Source of the DNA: Stenogyne calaminthoides
Taxonomy: Eukaryota; Streptophyta; Magnoliopsida; Lamiales; Lamiaceae
Assembly: GCA_037126765.1 (NCBI GenBank)
Contig: JBBCBC010000034.1
Location: 19,342,691-19,406,690, forward strand
Direction of reading: 5' to 3'
Length of the DNA stretch: 64,000 bases
Part shown: one piece after another, positions 1 to 11,280 of the stretch
Layout: every line of letters begins with the position of its first letter
Position numbering within the stretch: position 1 is the first letter of the stretch
The notes under the pieces: generated by a model
Seen by the model: the letters and a program-made list of their open reading frames with translations, nothing else
What the model was told of the DNA's origin: nothing
Databases searched by the model: none
Made by a program: the position numbers and the translations under genes

Positions 1-390
1 AGGTGAGTTGTTTTTTGTTTTATTGCACTTATTTAATGTTGCACGCAAGGTGTTTGATGATAGGAAGCTATTCCGCAAAATGGGGACTTTGTTCGGGAGG
101 ATTTCAGCTCCACCGCCGAGCTTGACCCCAAGGTGGCTGCCGGTGGTAACGACGGTGGACCTGGAAAACTTATGCCACCGGCCAGTGTTATGACACGCCT
201 AATCTTGATCATGGTTCGGCGTAAACCTATCCGGAACCCCAACACTTACTCCAGCCTTATTGGCCTAATTTGGTCCTTAATCTCGTTTAGGTAAGCTAAA
301 CAAGAATCTTGATTGATTACTAGTTAAATGGTTTAGTCAATTTAACTGTTATGATTTGGGGTGATTTGTGACTACTTTTTCTGTTTACAG
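1..390 (+). other. Candidate intron of an unidentified host gene
   Basis: The window opens with AG followed by GTGAGT (3-8), a consensus plant 5' splice site. A pyrimidine-rich tract ending TTTACAG lies at 384-390, just before an open exon. This fits a 388-base intron whose upstream exon ends at base 2. Short open frames inside the stretch have no family resemblance that I recognise. The splice signals are seen directly; the intron itself is inferred. Confidence 0.5.
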
Positions 391-484
391 ATTCATCTCT
401 TTGACATTGATATACCTGGCAAAATGACCTTTAAAGAGTCAAAGACTCTTACTGCGGGGGAGACCCCTACCATTGTGGATACAG
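391..484 (+). CDS. Candidate internal coding exon, protein not identified
   Basis: A 94-base segment lies between a good 3' splice site (TTTACAG, 384-390) and a GT donor (485-486). In phase 0 it is open and reads as a hydrophilic peptide of 31 residues plus one base, containing FDIDIPGKMTFKES and TAGETPTIVDT. The composition and codon use look like real coding sequence, unlike the AT-rich flanks. I could not assign a family. No following exon is visible: the next 296 bases look intronic, and a CACTA-like element starts at 781. The gene may therefore continue beyond the repeat cluster or be broken by it. It could also be a captured gene fragment. Confidence 0.5.
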
Positions 485-780
485 GTTTATGATCTTCTCA
501 TTGTATGATATTGAAATAGCTTCATGCTGTTTAGGGACTTGAATTACCCACTTGATTTATGTATGTATTATGGAAGGAAAGATATTATGTTAATGCTAAT
601 TGATTGTGAGTTTTTTATTTTCTAAAACTAGGACATGACTCTGTTAAGGCAATGCCAAATTATTTGACCTGAGATAACTTTTGCTGCTATATTTAGAGTC
701 ATTGAACCTCATCATTTTTGGATTTAAATATGATCTCTTGTAAGTTCAAATCTTTAGTCTTGGAATACTTTTCCTGCTTC
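485..780. other. AT-rich non-coding stretch, probable intron
   Basis: No open frame or repeat was recognised. It follows the GT donor at 485 and ends where the CACTA-like terminus begins, which fits intron sequence interrupted by a transposon. Confidence 0.35.
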
Positions 781-1060
781 CACTGCAAAGAAGACGCTGA
801 TTTACGACGGTTTTAGTGACGGCAAAAACCGTCGCTAGAAGCAATAGCGACGGTTTTGGCCACGGTTTTTCAACCGTCGTAGAAACGAGGGTCGCTAAAG
901 TTTAGCGACGGTTTTTTTCAACACCGTCGCTAATACCGATGGCTATTAACCGTCGCAATATAGCGACGGTTTTGTCGACGGATATATGGATCCGGGCCCG
1001 GGTCAGAAAAACCGTCGATATTTGTCGACGGTTATGACGTCATAAAACCGTCATAAATAA
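781..1060 (+). mobile_element. CACTA-like (En/Spm type) terminus with subterminal repeats
   Basis: The stretch starts CACTGCAAAGAAG, close to the CACTACAA-type termini of plant CACTA transposons. It is followed by a dense array of GACGGTTTT and its complement AACCGTC in both orientations, with variants such as AGCGACGGTTTT. Such arrays are the usual transposase-binding subterminal regions of this superfamily. No matching opposite terminus (ending GCAGTG or GTAGTG with a 3 bp duplication) was found, and no CACTA transposase is present. I call this one end of a non-autonomous or broken element. A related array recurs at 4165-4440. Confidence 0.45.
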
Positions 1061-1195
1061 TTCTTTAAGTTTATTTTCTTTATTAAGTGTACATATTAAA
1101 TGTTTAACCTCTGCATCTGATTAATATGATCAAAATCTCAATTTTGTAGATGTTGTGTGAAGGAATTGCAAATTTTTGAGAGAAAAATGGTAAAA

Positions 1196-1452
1196 AATTT
1201 GTATGGGACCAAAAATGTTATATTTTTTCCTCCAAAAAAATGCACCTCACGTGCCTATGTTGACTAGAAAATTTATGGGACCAAAAGTGTTAACGGAGTT
1301 AACGGGAAACTTGATGGAAAAAACCTATGGAACCAAAAGTGTATAAAATTGGGACCAAAAGTGTAAAATTTTTTGCCACGGGACCACTTTTGAATAACAT
1401 TGGGACCAAAATCGTGTCGTGTCCTGTGGGATCAAAAGTGAATTTTACTCTC
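1196..1452 (+). repeat. Interspersed GGGACCAAAAGTG motif cluster
   Basis: The phrase GGGACCAAAAGTG and close variants (GGACCAAAAATG, GGAACCAAAAGTG, GGGATCAAAAGTG) recurs about seven times in 260 bases. The same cluster is found in copy B at about 4575-4820. No open frame spans it. Similar motifs are common in plant transposon ends, but I cannot assign a family. Confidence 0.5.
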
Positions 1453-2077
1453 TTCTACCATTTAAAATATTTTTTTAAACCTTGTCTTTCTTCGCTTGAT
1501 TGAATCCGAAAAAGTAAAGGCGTGGTTTTCCATATGCATCAAAGACCAGATCAATAGTCTTGAGAAAAAACAAGTAAGTGTATGAGTGGAATATTATATA
1601 AAAAATAAAGTTAGTTACATATTTGCATTTTCAATTTTTCATCTTAATCTATACTATCGTATTGCATTTCTAGAATGCAATTCTTCGACTATTTATTTAT
1701 TCCATTTTTATATTCCCCCAAAACTAGATTTATGGCCTTAAGCAATGGCCGGTGTTATATAATTGTGTCTGCTTCTTCATTATTTTTTATTTGGTCGTTT
1801 TCTTGAAAAAAGACGCACTCAAAACTAATTTAAAAGTTATGGGCCTGAAATTACGGGCAATTCAGACTTAATTTGACCTGAAATTGCTATTTTAAAAAGT
1901 TACGGGCCTAATTTTACTACTTTTAAAAGTTACGGTCCTACTTTTGCCAGCCCGAAAAATTGCAGTCCTACTTTTGCCACCCCCTGAAATTACAGTCCTA
2001 AAAAAAATTCCCATCATAAGTACAACAATATTGGGTATATTGGATATACACCGGACCGAACTCATTTCATATATAAA

Positions 2078-2290
2078 ATGGTGGCCTACTCTGGGTAGCC
2101 CGCCAGGGTCTCCCTATTCACTCCATTCCCAGATCGCTCCTTTCGTAAAATCACGTCAGACGGTGCCAGGGTCTCTCTTATCGCCCCTTCCGTGTAATCA
2201 TAAGACGGTGGCCTACTCTGAAGTGTCTACGCCAGGGTCTCCCTGGTCGCATTATCCCCAGGTTGCCCCTTCCATCCTCGGTGTATAATA
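2078..2290 (+). repeat. Three imperfect direct sub-repeats of about 65-70 bp
   Basis: CCAGGGTCTC recurs at about 2103, 2165 and 2231. Each occurrence is followed by a related stretch ending in a GCCCCTTCC or GCTCCTTTC phrase, and two are joined by GACGGTGGCCTACTCTG. An open frame crosses the block, but the repeated wording explains its length and I do not regard it as a gene. The same block is present in copy B at about 7686-7894. Confidence 0.55.
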
Positions 2291-3239
2291 TATTGTAAGA
2301 ACATACTCAATGATATTCAGTTTGATTTAATATTATATTTCACTTAATATTAATGTATGACAATATACTTGTTTGAATATTATGTTTGATTGTTTGCATT
2401 TATTCATGCAAGTGTTCCCATGAGTCATTGCTGTCATTGAGGTTGTGAGAACTCAGATAACTTAAGCATGATTCTCAAATGGCCCCGATCAAGGATCATC
2501 AAGAATGGGATATTGATGATGCAATGGAGATTGGTGTGCGATCTGAATCATACTCTTAGAGAGTGTATTAATATCTCACTTACTACGAGATACTAGGTAT
2601 CTCATGATGGATGCACAAATACCAGAGAGGGTATTGGTATACCCATCCGAGAAACCGTTTGATGTATATTCACTATATGTGTCTACGGGTGTCTCGGTTA
2701 GTGGGAGCTATGTGATACTCCTTTGACTTGAGGTCAATACGCACGACATGTGGGGAGTGATGAACTTTGACCATGACCGACTCTTGCACCCGTCTATGAG
2801 TAGATATGGCTTGGATTGGGTTTATCACGAAGTGCATGTGCGTGGTAGTTGAGCCAAGAATAGGATTCATTCCTCAATGTGGATTTAGAGAGAATACTCA
2901 TCTTCTCATCATAATTGGATCAAAGTCATCGGCCAATGCACGTCAACTTAGACTTTGTGGCTAAGTGTGACATACATGACCAATTAGTGATTAGAGATAA
3001 TATGATTAAGTTATTTGAATAGACACTTCTTCATGTTCAAGACTTAATCGAGTATTCGTGAATAAAAGGAAGAAATCGTAATAGCCCATGTTTCAGTTAC
3101 AGGTATTTGCAAGTTTCTCGCAACGTACCTCATATATTGAGAATGTCTGATTTATTGTCTCGAGTTCAATTAAGACCGTTAGTTTGACTAATCGCTCGAT
3201 ATATGATGGCCTATGGGTCACACAACAAGTAGTTCCCTT

Positions 3240-3875
3240 TTACGGATTATAGTTGGTTGATTAAATGTTAAATTGGATTTAATATTTAATTTATGGAGAA
3301 TTAATTAATAATAGAATAATTTGAATTAATTATTATTAATGTTTAATTAAATTGAATTTAATTAAATATGATTCCCAATAATAATATATGGAATATTATT
3401 ATAGGATTAATATATATGGAATCAAATCCGTAGAGATTTGATATACATGGGAATTAAATCCGTAGAGATTTTATATATGGGAAATAAATCTAAGAGATTT
3501 ATTTTATAAGATTAGTGATTTTATTTCGTAATCAGGTTAGCTTAAGATTTAAGCTTGGCTTTCCCTATATATATGAGCTTTTGAGAATTCACAAATAACG
3601 TTAATCCATATTTTCTCCATAAAATCTAGAATAAGAATTTTCCTAGCAAATTCCGTCTCAGATTCAACGCTGACAAATCTGTGCAAGTCCGTAAATGGGG
3701 ATTACGTAGATACCATAGTAGAGAAATATCGTCATTTCTTTATAAAGATTTCTCTTTATGTTTATACGTATTCAATTATGTAATTACGTGTTCGTTGTTG
3801 GTGAATTGTTTATTTCCACTGCGCATGTATTACGTGTTTACGTGCCTCTAAATTCCAACAACAGGTGCACCGTCG
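3240..3875 (+). other. AT-rich LTR-like module with TATA box
   Basis: This very AT-rich tract carries repeated phrases around GGAATCAAATCCGTAGAGATTT, a TATA-like CCCTATATATATGAG (about 3563-3577), and an end reading AATTCCAACA. These features are LTR-like. However, no primer-binding site follows and no matching TG start with a target duplication could be set, so it is not called a retrotransposon. The same module is at about 8850-9458 in copy B. Confidence 0.3.
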
Positions 3876-4965
3876 AACTGCTTCCACACACCTTGTCAGC
3901 AGCTCGTGCCGACGACCATCTACCCCACCAAACCAAACCTACTAACACCACCTACCCCGAGGTACAGCGAACACCAACATGCACAACACCCACACCTAGA
4001 ACAACTTTGTACCAAAACATCCCGGTATTCCAGGAGTATAATCAAGAACATCAAAATACATAAAACATTAGAAAAGCAGGCATGCAATCAAGCAAAACTC
4101 ACAAAACTAACTAATACCAAAACTTATTTACAAGCAAAATCCACCCATCGCATGAAGCAGTAGCAATGGTTTTAGCGACGGCAAAAACCGTCGCTAGAAG
4201 CAGTAACGACGGTTTTGGCGACGGTTTTTCAACCGTCGGAGAAACGGGGGTCGCTAAAATTTAGCGACGGTTTTTTTCAACACCGTCGCTAATACCGACG
4301 GCTATTAACCGTCGCAATATAGCGACGGTTTTGTCGATGGATATATGGATCAGGGCCCGGGTCAGAAAAACCGTCGCTAAACCTTCACTAAAACCGTCAA
4401 TATATTGTCGACGGTTATGACGTCATAAACAATTCTTTAAGTTTATTTTCTTTATTAAGTGTACATATTAAATGTTTAACTTCTGCATCTGTTTAATATG
4501 ATCAAAATCTCAATTATGTAGATGTTGTGTGAAGGAATTGCAAATTTTTGAGAGAAAAATGGTAAAAAATTTGTATGGGACCAAAAATGTTATATTTTTT
4601 CCTCCAAAAAAATGCACCTCACGTGCCTATGTTGACTAGAAAACTTATGGGACCAAAATTGTTAACGGAGTTAACGGGAAACTTGACGGAAAAAACCTAT
4701 GGAACCAAAAGTGTATAAAATTGGGACCAAAAGTGTAAATTTTTTTGCCACGGGCCCACTTTTGAATAACATTGGGACCAAAATTGTGAGATGTCGTGTC
4801 CTGTGGGATCAAAAGTGAATTTTACTCTCTTCTTTCCAATATATGCCATTTAAAATATTTTTTTAAACCTTGTCTTTCTTCGCTTGATTGAATCAGAAAA
4901 AGTAAAGGCGTGGTTTTCCATATGCATCAAAGACCAGATCAATAGTCTTGAGAAAAAAACAAGTA

Positions 4966-7183
4966 CAGTAAAACCTCGTTAAATTAATACTCGATAAATT
5001 AATAACCTCACTAAAACTAATAATTTGTCCGGTCCCAAGTTGGAACCAGTATAAATTTGGGACCCAATCAATAAAATTATAAGATAATATTTTTTTTTGA
5101 GATCCCAGTATATATATATTGGTCCCGACGAAACTATAAATTAATAATTATTAAAAATAATTCATATACATATATATGATGTACTTGAATATTTTTAAGA
5201 CAACTTAGTAAAATAAGAATCTACTGTAACTTGCTTTTTCTTGAAGTTCAAATCTATGTTGATCCATCTTTAAATCTCCTTACTGCACCCAATAGTTGTG
5301 GAGTTGTCTTCTCGTACTGCACCCAATAGTTGTGGCGTTGTCTTCTCGTACTGCAACAAAAAGTTATAAAGAGTTGTTGATGCTTGCAATGCTTCTTTTA
5401 GAGTGACCGGTTCCAAAGCTATTGAATCATCCTCTGCTTCATCATCTTCCGGATTATGAATGACATCGGCCACTATCTCTTCTAGACTCTGAACTTCGTG
5501 ACATTGATTATTTTCACCCGGAAAGTCGAGCAATTGATTCACATCCATTTTGTGGTGATATTGCATACCGGTGATCAAATTCTCAAGCTCACGAATGTCT
5601 TCTCCAGGAGTTGCATCATTTGCATTTGAGTCGCTTTGATTTTCCGAGTGAATTTTTACGATTAAAAAGCAATTTGCTATTGCTTCTTGATGAACATTTT
5701 TCGGTCCAAGTTTACCTTTGCCATATTGATAGCATCTAAAACATTGATCTTTTCTGGAGATGGTATGTCTAACTCATAGCCTTCCAAAATCTTTAGGTAA
5801 AATCTTTTGCGGTAATACATTTTGAAGGCTCTTATTATGCCGGCATCACATGGTTGAATTTTTGAGGTCATGTTTGGGGGTGGAAAAATAAATTGATGTT
5901 TCGTAAACCTTGATATTGTTTGAATGAGTTTGGACAGCTTATCGATCGACTACCAAAAAGAATTTTTCTTCCATGCATTTGTTCATCCAAACCAACAGAA
6001 CATATTCTTCAAAAAGCACTCCAGTCATCCAAGCTCTCTTGTTGGCACGGTATTGACAGTTCAAGCTATTCATATTGACATTCTTAAAACAACGGGGCTT
6101 TGCATACTTACCAATAATCCATAGTGGAATTTTTTCAGAGCCATCTTCATTGAAACAAATAACAATTGTCAACCTCTCCTTATCTTGTTTTCTACCTTCA
6201 AGTTGCTTTGTTGCAAGTGAATGATCGACTGTAACTTTAAAACAAACCCGGTTTCATCCATATTAAAAACATCTTTCCTTGGAAATTGATCAATTTTTTC
6301 CCTAATGGACTCCAATTTATTCTCCATATCATGCATGTCGACTGATCCACTCTCTCCAAAACGGCGATATGATTTGATACCATGCCTTGATTTGAATTTC
6401 TCAAGCCAACCTTGTGAAAGGCGATGATCTGCGGGATCCTCTGGATGTAAAAGCTTAAGCGCCTCATTCGCCTTCTCTAAGATTAGCTCCCCGGTTATAT
6501 TCACACGCTCTTGATGTTGGAGAAACCACTCATAAACAACCTTCTCAAGGTCCGGATACTTGGCTGATTTCTGACGCTTAGACGACCCACCTTTCTCAAA
6601 GTCAGATGATAGGAATTCTGCAGATCTCTTAAGAGTGTTCGAAATTGTTGCTTGGCTAACTTTCAAATTGAAAGATTTTTCAACCCATTTCACCAAATCA
6701 TTCTGAGTGCATCCAGGTTGATCTCTCTTATACTCACATAACATCTTTCGTTGTTGGTTGGTCATTGTTGATTTTTTAATTCCATTTAGATGAGTGGCCA
6801 TTTTTGTGTGTGATTTACCAAGATTCCAATGGATAAATATATAGTGCTGATTTCTATCCATGATTCAATGCACAAATGTTAGTCCAATGAACCATATTCT
6901 TGTATTCCAAAACCAATTAATTTAAACAAGTCATTCCAACTTCCACGTGAGTTTGTATTCATGGAATTCTACTAGTACATTTGTATTTTAACTTAATTTT
7001 CATCAATAACTATGCATGTATACTTAAAGTTATTCAAAGAATTTGGACCTTTGAAAGTCAACTGTGCATATACGTTAAAACCTCTTTAAATTAATAAATT
7101 ATTAATTTATCGATATAATAATATCTCTATAAATTAATAAAATCCTCCGGTCCCAAAGTTATTAATTTATAGAGGTTTTACTG
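4966..7183 (-). mobile_element. pogo-like (Tc1/mariner superfamily) transposon
   Basis: The left terminus CAGTAAAACCTCGTTAAATT (4966) matches the inverted right terminus, which reads CAGTAAAACCTCTATAAATT inward from 7183. The element is flanked by TA at 4964-4965 and 7184-7185. Copy A of the tandem duplication holds the uninterrupted target CAAGTAAGTG at about 1570, an empty site that confirms both boundaries. Internal sequence related to the termini, with CCGGTCCCAA phrases, lies just inside both ends. The minus strand encodes a broken pogo/Tigger-class transposase. Plant members of this group include the Lemi1 family of Arabidopsis and Medicago, known mainly from MITE derivatives. Confidence 0.93.
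5270..6861 (-). pseudogene. pogo/Tigger-like transposase, frameshifted
   Basis: The minus-strand reading starts at the ATG at 6861. About residues 41-80 form a CENP-B-type N-terminal helix-turn-helix (CTQNDLVKWVEKSFNLKVSQ). About residues 103-170 are the Tc5/CENP-B second DNA-binding domain (LSQGWLEKFKSRHGIKSYRR). The DDE nuclease follows: FNMDETGF gives the first Asp, a second frame (6172-5939) carries KIPLWIIGKYAKPRCF and reaches FFLVVDR with the second Asp, and a third (5871-5677) carries TSKIQPCDAGIIRAF with the third acidic residue. An acidic C-terminal tail lies at 5578-5270. At least two frame changes separate these pieces, so no active protein is made. The tail contains a tandem copy of a phrase of about 34 bp (5283-5350). 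Confidence 0.9.
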
Positions 7184-9745
7184 TAAGTGTATGAGTGGAA
7201 TATTATATAAAAAAAAAGTTAGTTACATATTTGCATTTTCAATTTTTCATCTTAATCTATACTATCGTATTGCATTTCTTGAATGCAATTCTTCGACTAT
7301 TTATTTATTCCATTTTTATATTCCCCCAAAACTAGATTTATGGCCTTAAGCCATGTCCGGTGTTATATAATCGTGTCTACTTCTTCATTATCTTTTATTT
7401 GGTCGTTTTCTTGAAAAAAGACGTACTCAAAATTAATTTAAAAGTTATGGACCAGAAATTACGGGCAAATCAGGCTTAATTTGACCTGAAATTGTTATTT
7501 TTAAAAGTTACGGGCTTAATTTTACTACTTTTAAAAGTTACGGTCCTACTTTTGCCAGCCCGAAAAATTACAGTCCTACTTTTGCCACCCCCTAAAATTA
7601 CAGTCCTGAAAAAAAATTCCCATCATAAGTACAACAATATTGGGTATATTGGATATACACCGGACCGAACTCATTTCATATATAAAATGGTGGCCTACTC
7701 TGGGTAGCCCGCCAGGGTCTCCCTATTCACTCCATTCCCAGATCGCTCCTTTCGTAAAATCACGTCAGACGGTGCCAGGGTCTCTCTTATCGCCCCTTTC
7801 GTGTAATCATAAGACGGTGGCCTACTCTGATTGGTCTACGCTAGGGTCTCCCTGGTCGCATTATCCCCAGGTTGCCCCTTCCATCCTCGGTGTATAATCT
7901 ATTGTAAGAACATAATACTCAATGATATTCAGTTTGATTTAATATTATATTTCACTTAATATTAATGTATGACATTACACTTGTTTGAATATTATGTTTG
8001 ATTGTTTGCATTTATTCATGCAAGTGTTCCCAAGAGTCATTGCTGTCATTGAGATTGTGAGAACTCAGATGACTTAATCATGATTCTCAAATAGCCCCGA
8101 TCAAGGATCATCAAGAATGGGATATTGATGATGCAATGGAGATTGGTGTGCGATCTGCATCATACTCTTAGAGAGTGTATTAAGATCTCACTTACTACGA
8201 GATACTAGGTATCTCATGATGGATGCACAAATACCTGAGAGGGTATTGGTATACCCATCCGAGAAATCGTTTGATGTATTTTCACAATATGTGTCTACGG
8301 GTGTCTCGGTTAGTGGGAGCGATGCGATACTCCTTTGACTTGAGGTCAATACGCACGACATATGTGGAGTGATGAACTTTGACCATGACCGACGCTTGCA
8401 CCCGTCTATGGGTAGATATGGCTTGGACTGGGTTCATCACGAAGTGCATGTGCGTGGTAGTTGAGCCAAGAATAGGATTCATTCATCAATGTGGATTTAG
8501 GGAGAATACTCATCTTCTCATCATAATTGGATCAAAGTCATCGGCCGATGCACGTCAACTTAGTCTTTGTGGCTAAGTGTGACATACATGACCAATTAGT
8601 GATTAGAGATAATATGATTAAGTTATTTGAATAGACACTTCATCATGTTCAAGACTTAATAGAGTATTCGTGAATAAAAGGAAGAAATTGTAATAGCTCA
8701 TGTTTCAGTTACAGGTAGTTGCACGTTTCTCGCAACGTACCTCATATATTGAGAATCTCTGATTTATTGTCTCGGGTTCAATTAAGACCGTTAGTTTGAC
8801 TAATCGCTCGATATATGAGGGCCTATGGGTCACACAACAAGTAGTTCCCTTTTACGGATTATAGTTGGTTGATTAAATGTTAAATTGGATTTAATATTTA
8901 TTTTATGGAGAATTAATTAATAATAGATCAATTTGGAATTAATTATTATTAATGTTTAATTAAATTGAATTTAATTAAATATGATTCCCAATAATAATAT
9001 ATGAAATATTATTATAGTATTAATATATATGGAATCAAATCCGTAGAGATTTGATATACATGAGAATTAAATCGTAGAGATTTTATATTTGGGAAATAAA
9101 TTTAAGAGATTTATTTTATAAGATTAGGGATTTTATTTCCTAATCAGGTTAGCTTAAGATTTAAGCTTGACCCTCCCTATATATATGAGCTCTTGGGAAT
9201 TCACAAATAACGTTAATTCATATTTTCTCCATAAAATCTAGAATAGGAATTTTCCTAGCAAATTCCGTCTCAGATTCAACGCTGGAAATCTGTACAAGTC
9301 CGTGAATGGGGGTAGAAAAATATGCGTACGATTTACTGTAAGGTTTCTCTTTATGTTTATACGTATTCAATTATGTAATTACGTGTTCGTTGTTGGTGAA
9401 TTATTTATTTCCGCTGCGCATGTATTACGTGTTTACGTGCCTCTAAATTCCAACAACAGGTGCACCGTCGAACTGCTTCCACACACCTTGTCAGCAGCTC
9501 GTGCCGACGATCATCTACCCCACCAAACCAAACCTACTAACACCACCTACCCCGAGGTACAGCGAACGCCAACATGCACAACACCCACACCTAGAACAAC
9601 TTTGTACCAAAACATCCCGGTATTCCAGGAGTATAATCAAGAACATCAAAATACATAAAACATTAGAAAAGCAGGCATGCAATCAAGCAAAACTCACAAA
9701 ACTAACTAATAGCAAAACTTATTTACAAGCAAAATCCACCCATCG

Positions 9746-10430
9746 AAACAGGGTCGATTCTTCTTCCACCGTCCATCATAAATCCGGTTCCCCTCCTTTG
9801 TAGACTACTGTTGCCATCACCCCTGCCTCGCATTCCGCGCCCATTGTCGTCTTTTAAGCCTATTCCGTCGCAGTGGTGGTGTCTCCGGGAGTGAGAGGAA
9901 GGAGTTAATGATGGCATACAATCGACGCGCTCCGAAGATGACTGGCCAAAAATTGTAAAAGAAGAGCCCAAAAACCCCTTAAAGTAGCAGGGGGAAAGTC
10001 GCCGGAAGAAGAATCAGCGGAAAGATAGGCCGAAACCAATGGAATTGGCCAGAAAGACTGATCGACCAGAAAGCGTTGCTTTGGGGAGAAGAAACTCACC
10101 GCCTTAACGGGAGGAGGGAAACCGATCAACATGGGGAGAGACGAGCACCGCCGGACGCCTCAACTTTGCCCACAACGACGGCAAGAGGCAGTAGCGTTGG
10201 ACGGGCGACGATGGAGAGGCTGAGGATCGAGGCATCGAAGTCTCAGCACTCAGCGTGCTCTGTACGCGGAATTAGGTATATCCTCAAAATTGATCATTCT
10301 ATGTAATATTCTACAAATTAATGTATAGTTATGCATTCGAATACTCTGAATGAAGAGTCGAGAGAGGAGGATGTGAGGCGGTTTACTCTCAGATTCACGT
10401 TAGTTAACTGCATTAAGGAATTGTGCAAAG
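9746..10430. other. Unassigned single-copy stretch
   Basis: It is less AT-rich than its surroundings and has several short open frames of 60-85 codons on both strands, with GCCGG-rich wording. None overlaps convincingly with a known family, and no splice pattern could be fixed. It might be exon remnants of a gene or of the CACTA-like element whose second end is missing. No gene is called. Confidence 0.3.
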
Positions 10431-10433
10431 TAT

Positions 10434-10635
10434 TGTGTGCATCACTTCCACCGTGCACCACTATTACTATTGTTGGTAAGGATCAACACTTTTGTAAAGT
10501 AAGTGTTTATCCTTACCAACAATAGTAATAATGATGTACAAAAATATTGATCCTTACAAACAATAGTAATAATGGTGTAAAATGTTGATCATTACCAACA
10601 TTAGTAATAGTGGTGTATGGTGAAAGTGGTGCATA
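10434..10635. mobile_element. Hairpin MITE of about 200 bp
   Basis: The outer arms are inverted copies: GTGCATCACTTCCACCGTGC at the left, and GTGCACCACTTTCACCATAC read inward from the right. Inside, ACCACTATTACTATTGTTGG and TGTTGGTAAGGATCAACA phrases recur in both orientations, so the whole element can fold into a long hairpin. There is no coding capacity. Target duplication and superfamily are unclear. Confidence 0.65.
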
Positions 10636-10657
10636 TATTACTTCTTTAAAAAGATAA

Positions 10658-10792
10658 AAAATCGTATGAGACGGTCTCATGCATGAGACGGAGTACAACT
10701 TAACATAATTAACACTCGCCCCTCTCAAAATGTTAAAACGTCAATACCCAAATTACACTCTGTCTCACCGTGAGACTCACACAAGAGTGCCT
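10658..10792 (+). repeat. Dispersed repeat related to 34045-34125
   Basis: The wording CGTATGAGACGGTCTCATGC and the following ATGAGACGG...ACAACTTAACATAAT match, with divergence, CGTACGAGATTGTCTTATG and ATGAGACAG...ACAAATTGACATAAA at 34050-34100. GAGACGGTCTC is a short palindrome. This is probably an old dispersed element of unknown class. Confidence 0.4.
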
Positions 10793-10953
10793 CCTTTAAA
10801 AATTGTGATTCAAAATAAAAACTTATTTCCTTGAATGATTCGTTTTCCTCAAAGCATCGACCACTCGATCTTTCAAGTTTAATTATTTGGAATAGTGTAA
10901 TACTTACAAAATAATCCGATACAAAATTGATATTAATACCAACTAAGATAATA

Positions 10954-11169
10954 CTCCCTTTCTCCCATAATTATTGCAACACTTGTTTTATTTTGACGTC
11001 TCAATATTACTGCAACACTCCCAAAATACTCACTAAAAGTCAACATCTCCACCTTTAATTACTCACAATACTCCTTCATTATTACACAGTTACACTCAAA
11101 CTCACTTTTCACATTTTTCCTTGGTTTGCATGCCATTTTCAGTGTTGCAGTCTTCATGGAGGGAGGGAG
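10954..11169. mobile_element. Stowaway-type MITE, 216 bp
   Basis: The left end CTCCCTTTCTCCCATAATTA pairs with the inverted right end CTCCCTCCCTCCATGAAGAC. Both are followed inward by ATTGCAACACT / CTGCAACACTG. TA dinucleotides flank both sides (10952-10953 and 11170-11171). Termini, size and TA duplication are the hallmarks of Stowaway (Tc1/mariner-derived) MITEs. Confidence 0.88.
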
Positions 11170-11280
11170 TATATTAAATCTACTAGCTAGGTTATTTTGG
11201 TAAGTAGCATGTGACGCATTATAGTACAAGTAGCCGACGTTTATAATCAGCCCATGAATGCATGCATGCAAACACATTTC

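Larger units (their letters stand above)
805..4150 (+). repeat. Tandem duplication, copy A (about 3.35 kb)
   Basis: This stretch aligns almost base for base with 4165-9745 once the pogo insertion there is removed. Both copies begin in the GGTTTTAG(C/T)GACGG array and stop at the same motif, CCACCCATCG (4141-4150 and 9736-9745). The two copies abut with only about 14 bases between them, so this is a direct tandem duplication rather than an LTR pair around an internal region. It contains no convincing gene. In order it holds the subterminal repeat array, a GGACCAAAAGTG motif cluster, a three-fold sub-repeat, and an AT-rich part with a TATA-like site. Confidence 0.8.
4165..9745 (+). repeat. Tandem duplication, copy B (interrupted)
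   Basis: This is the second copy of the 3.35 kb unit, near-identical to 805-4150. Its net length after subtracting the 2218 bp pogo element and the 2 bp target duplication is about 3.36 kb, matching copy A. Small differences include a rewritten stretch near 9300-9345. The last shared bases are CCACCCATCG at 9736-9745; the sequences diverge after that. Confidence 0.8.

Noticed and set aside
3758..4163. Overlapping open frames of 85-101 codons, repeated at 9302-9803
   Set aside because: Both frames exist because the tandem copies are nearly identical. The sequence shows no family resemblance, no start context and no codon bias, and the upstream part differs between copies.
805..9745. Copies A and B as the two LTRs of one large retrotransposon
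   Set aside because: They abut with about 14 bases between them. There is no internal region, primer-binding site or polypurine tract, and no outer target duplication.
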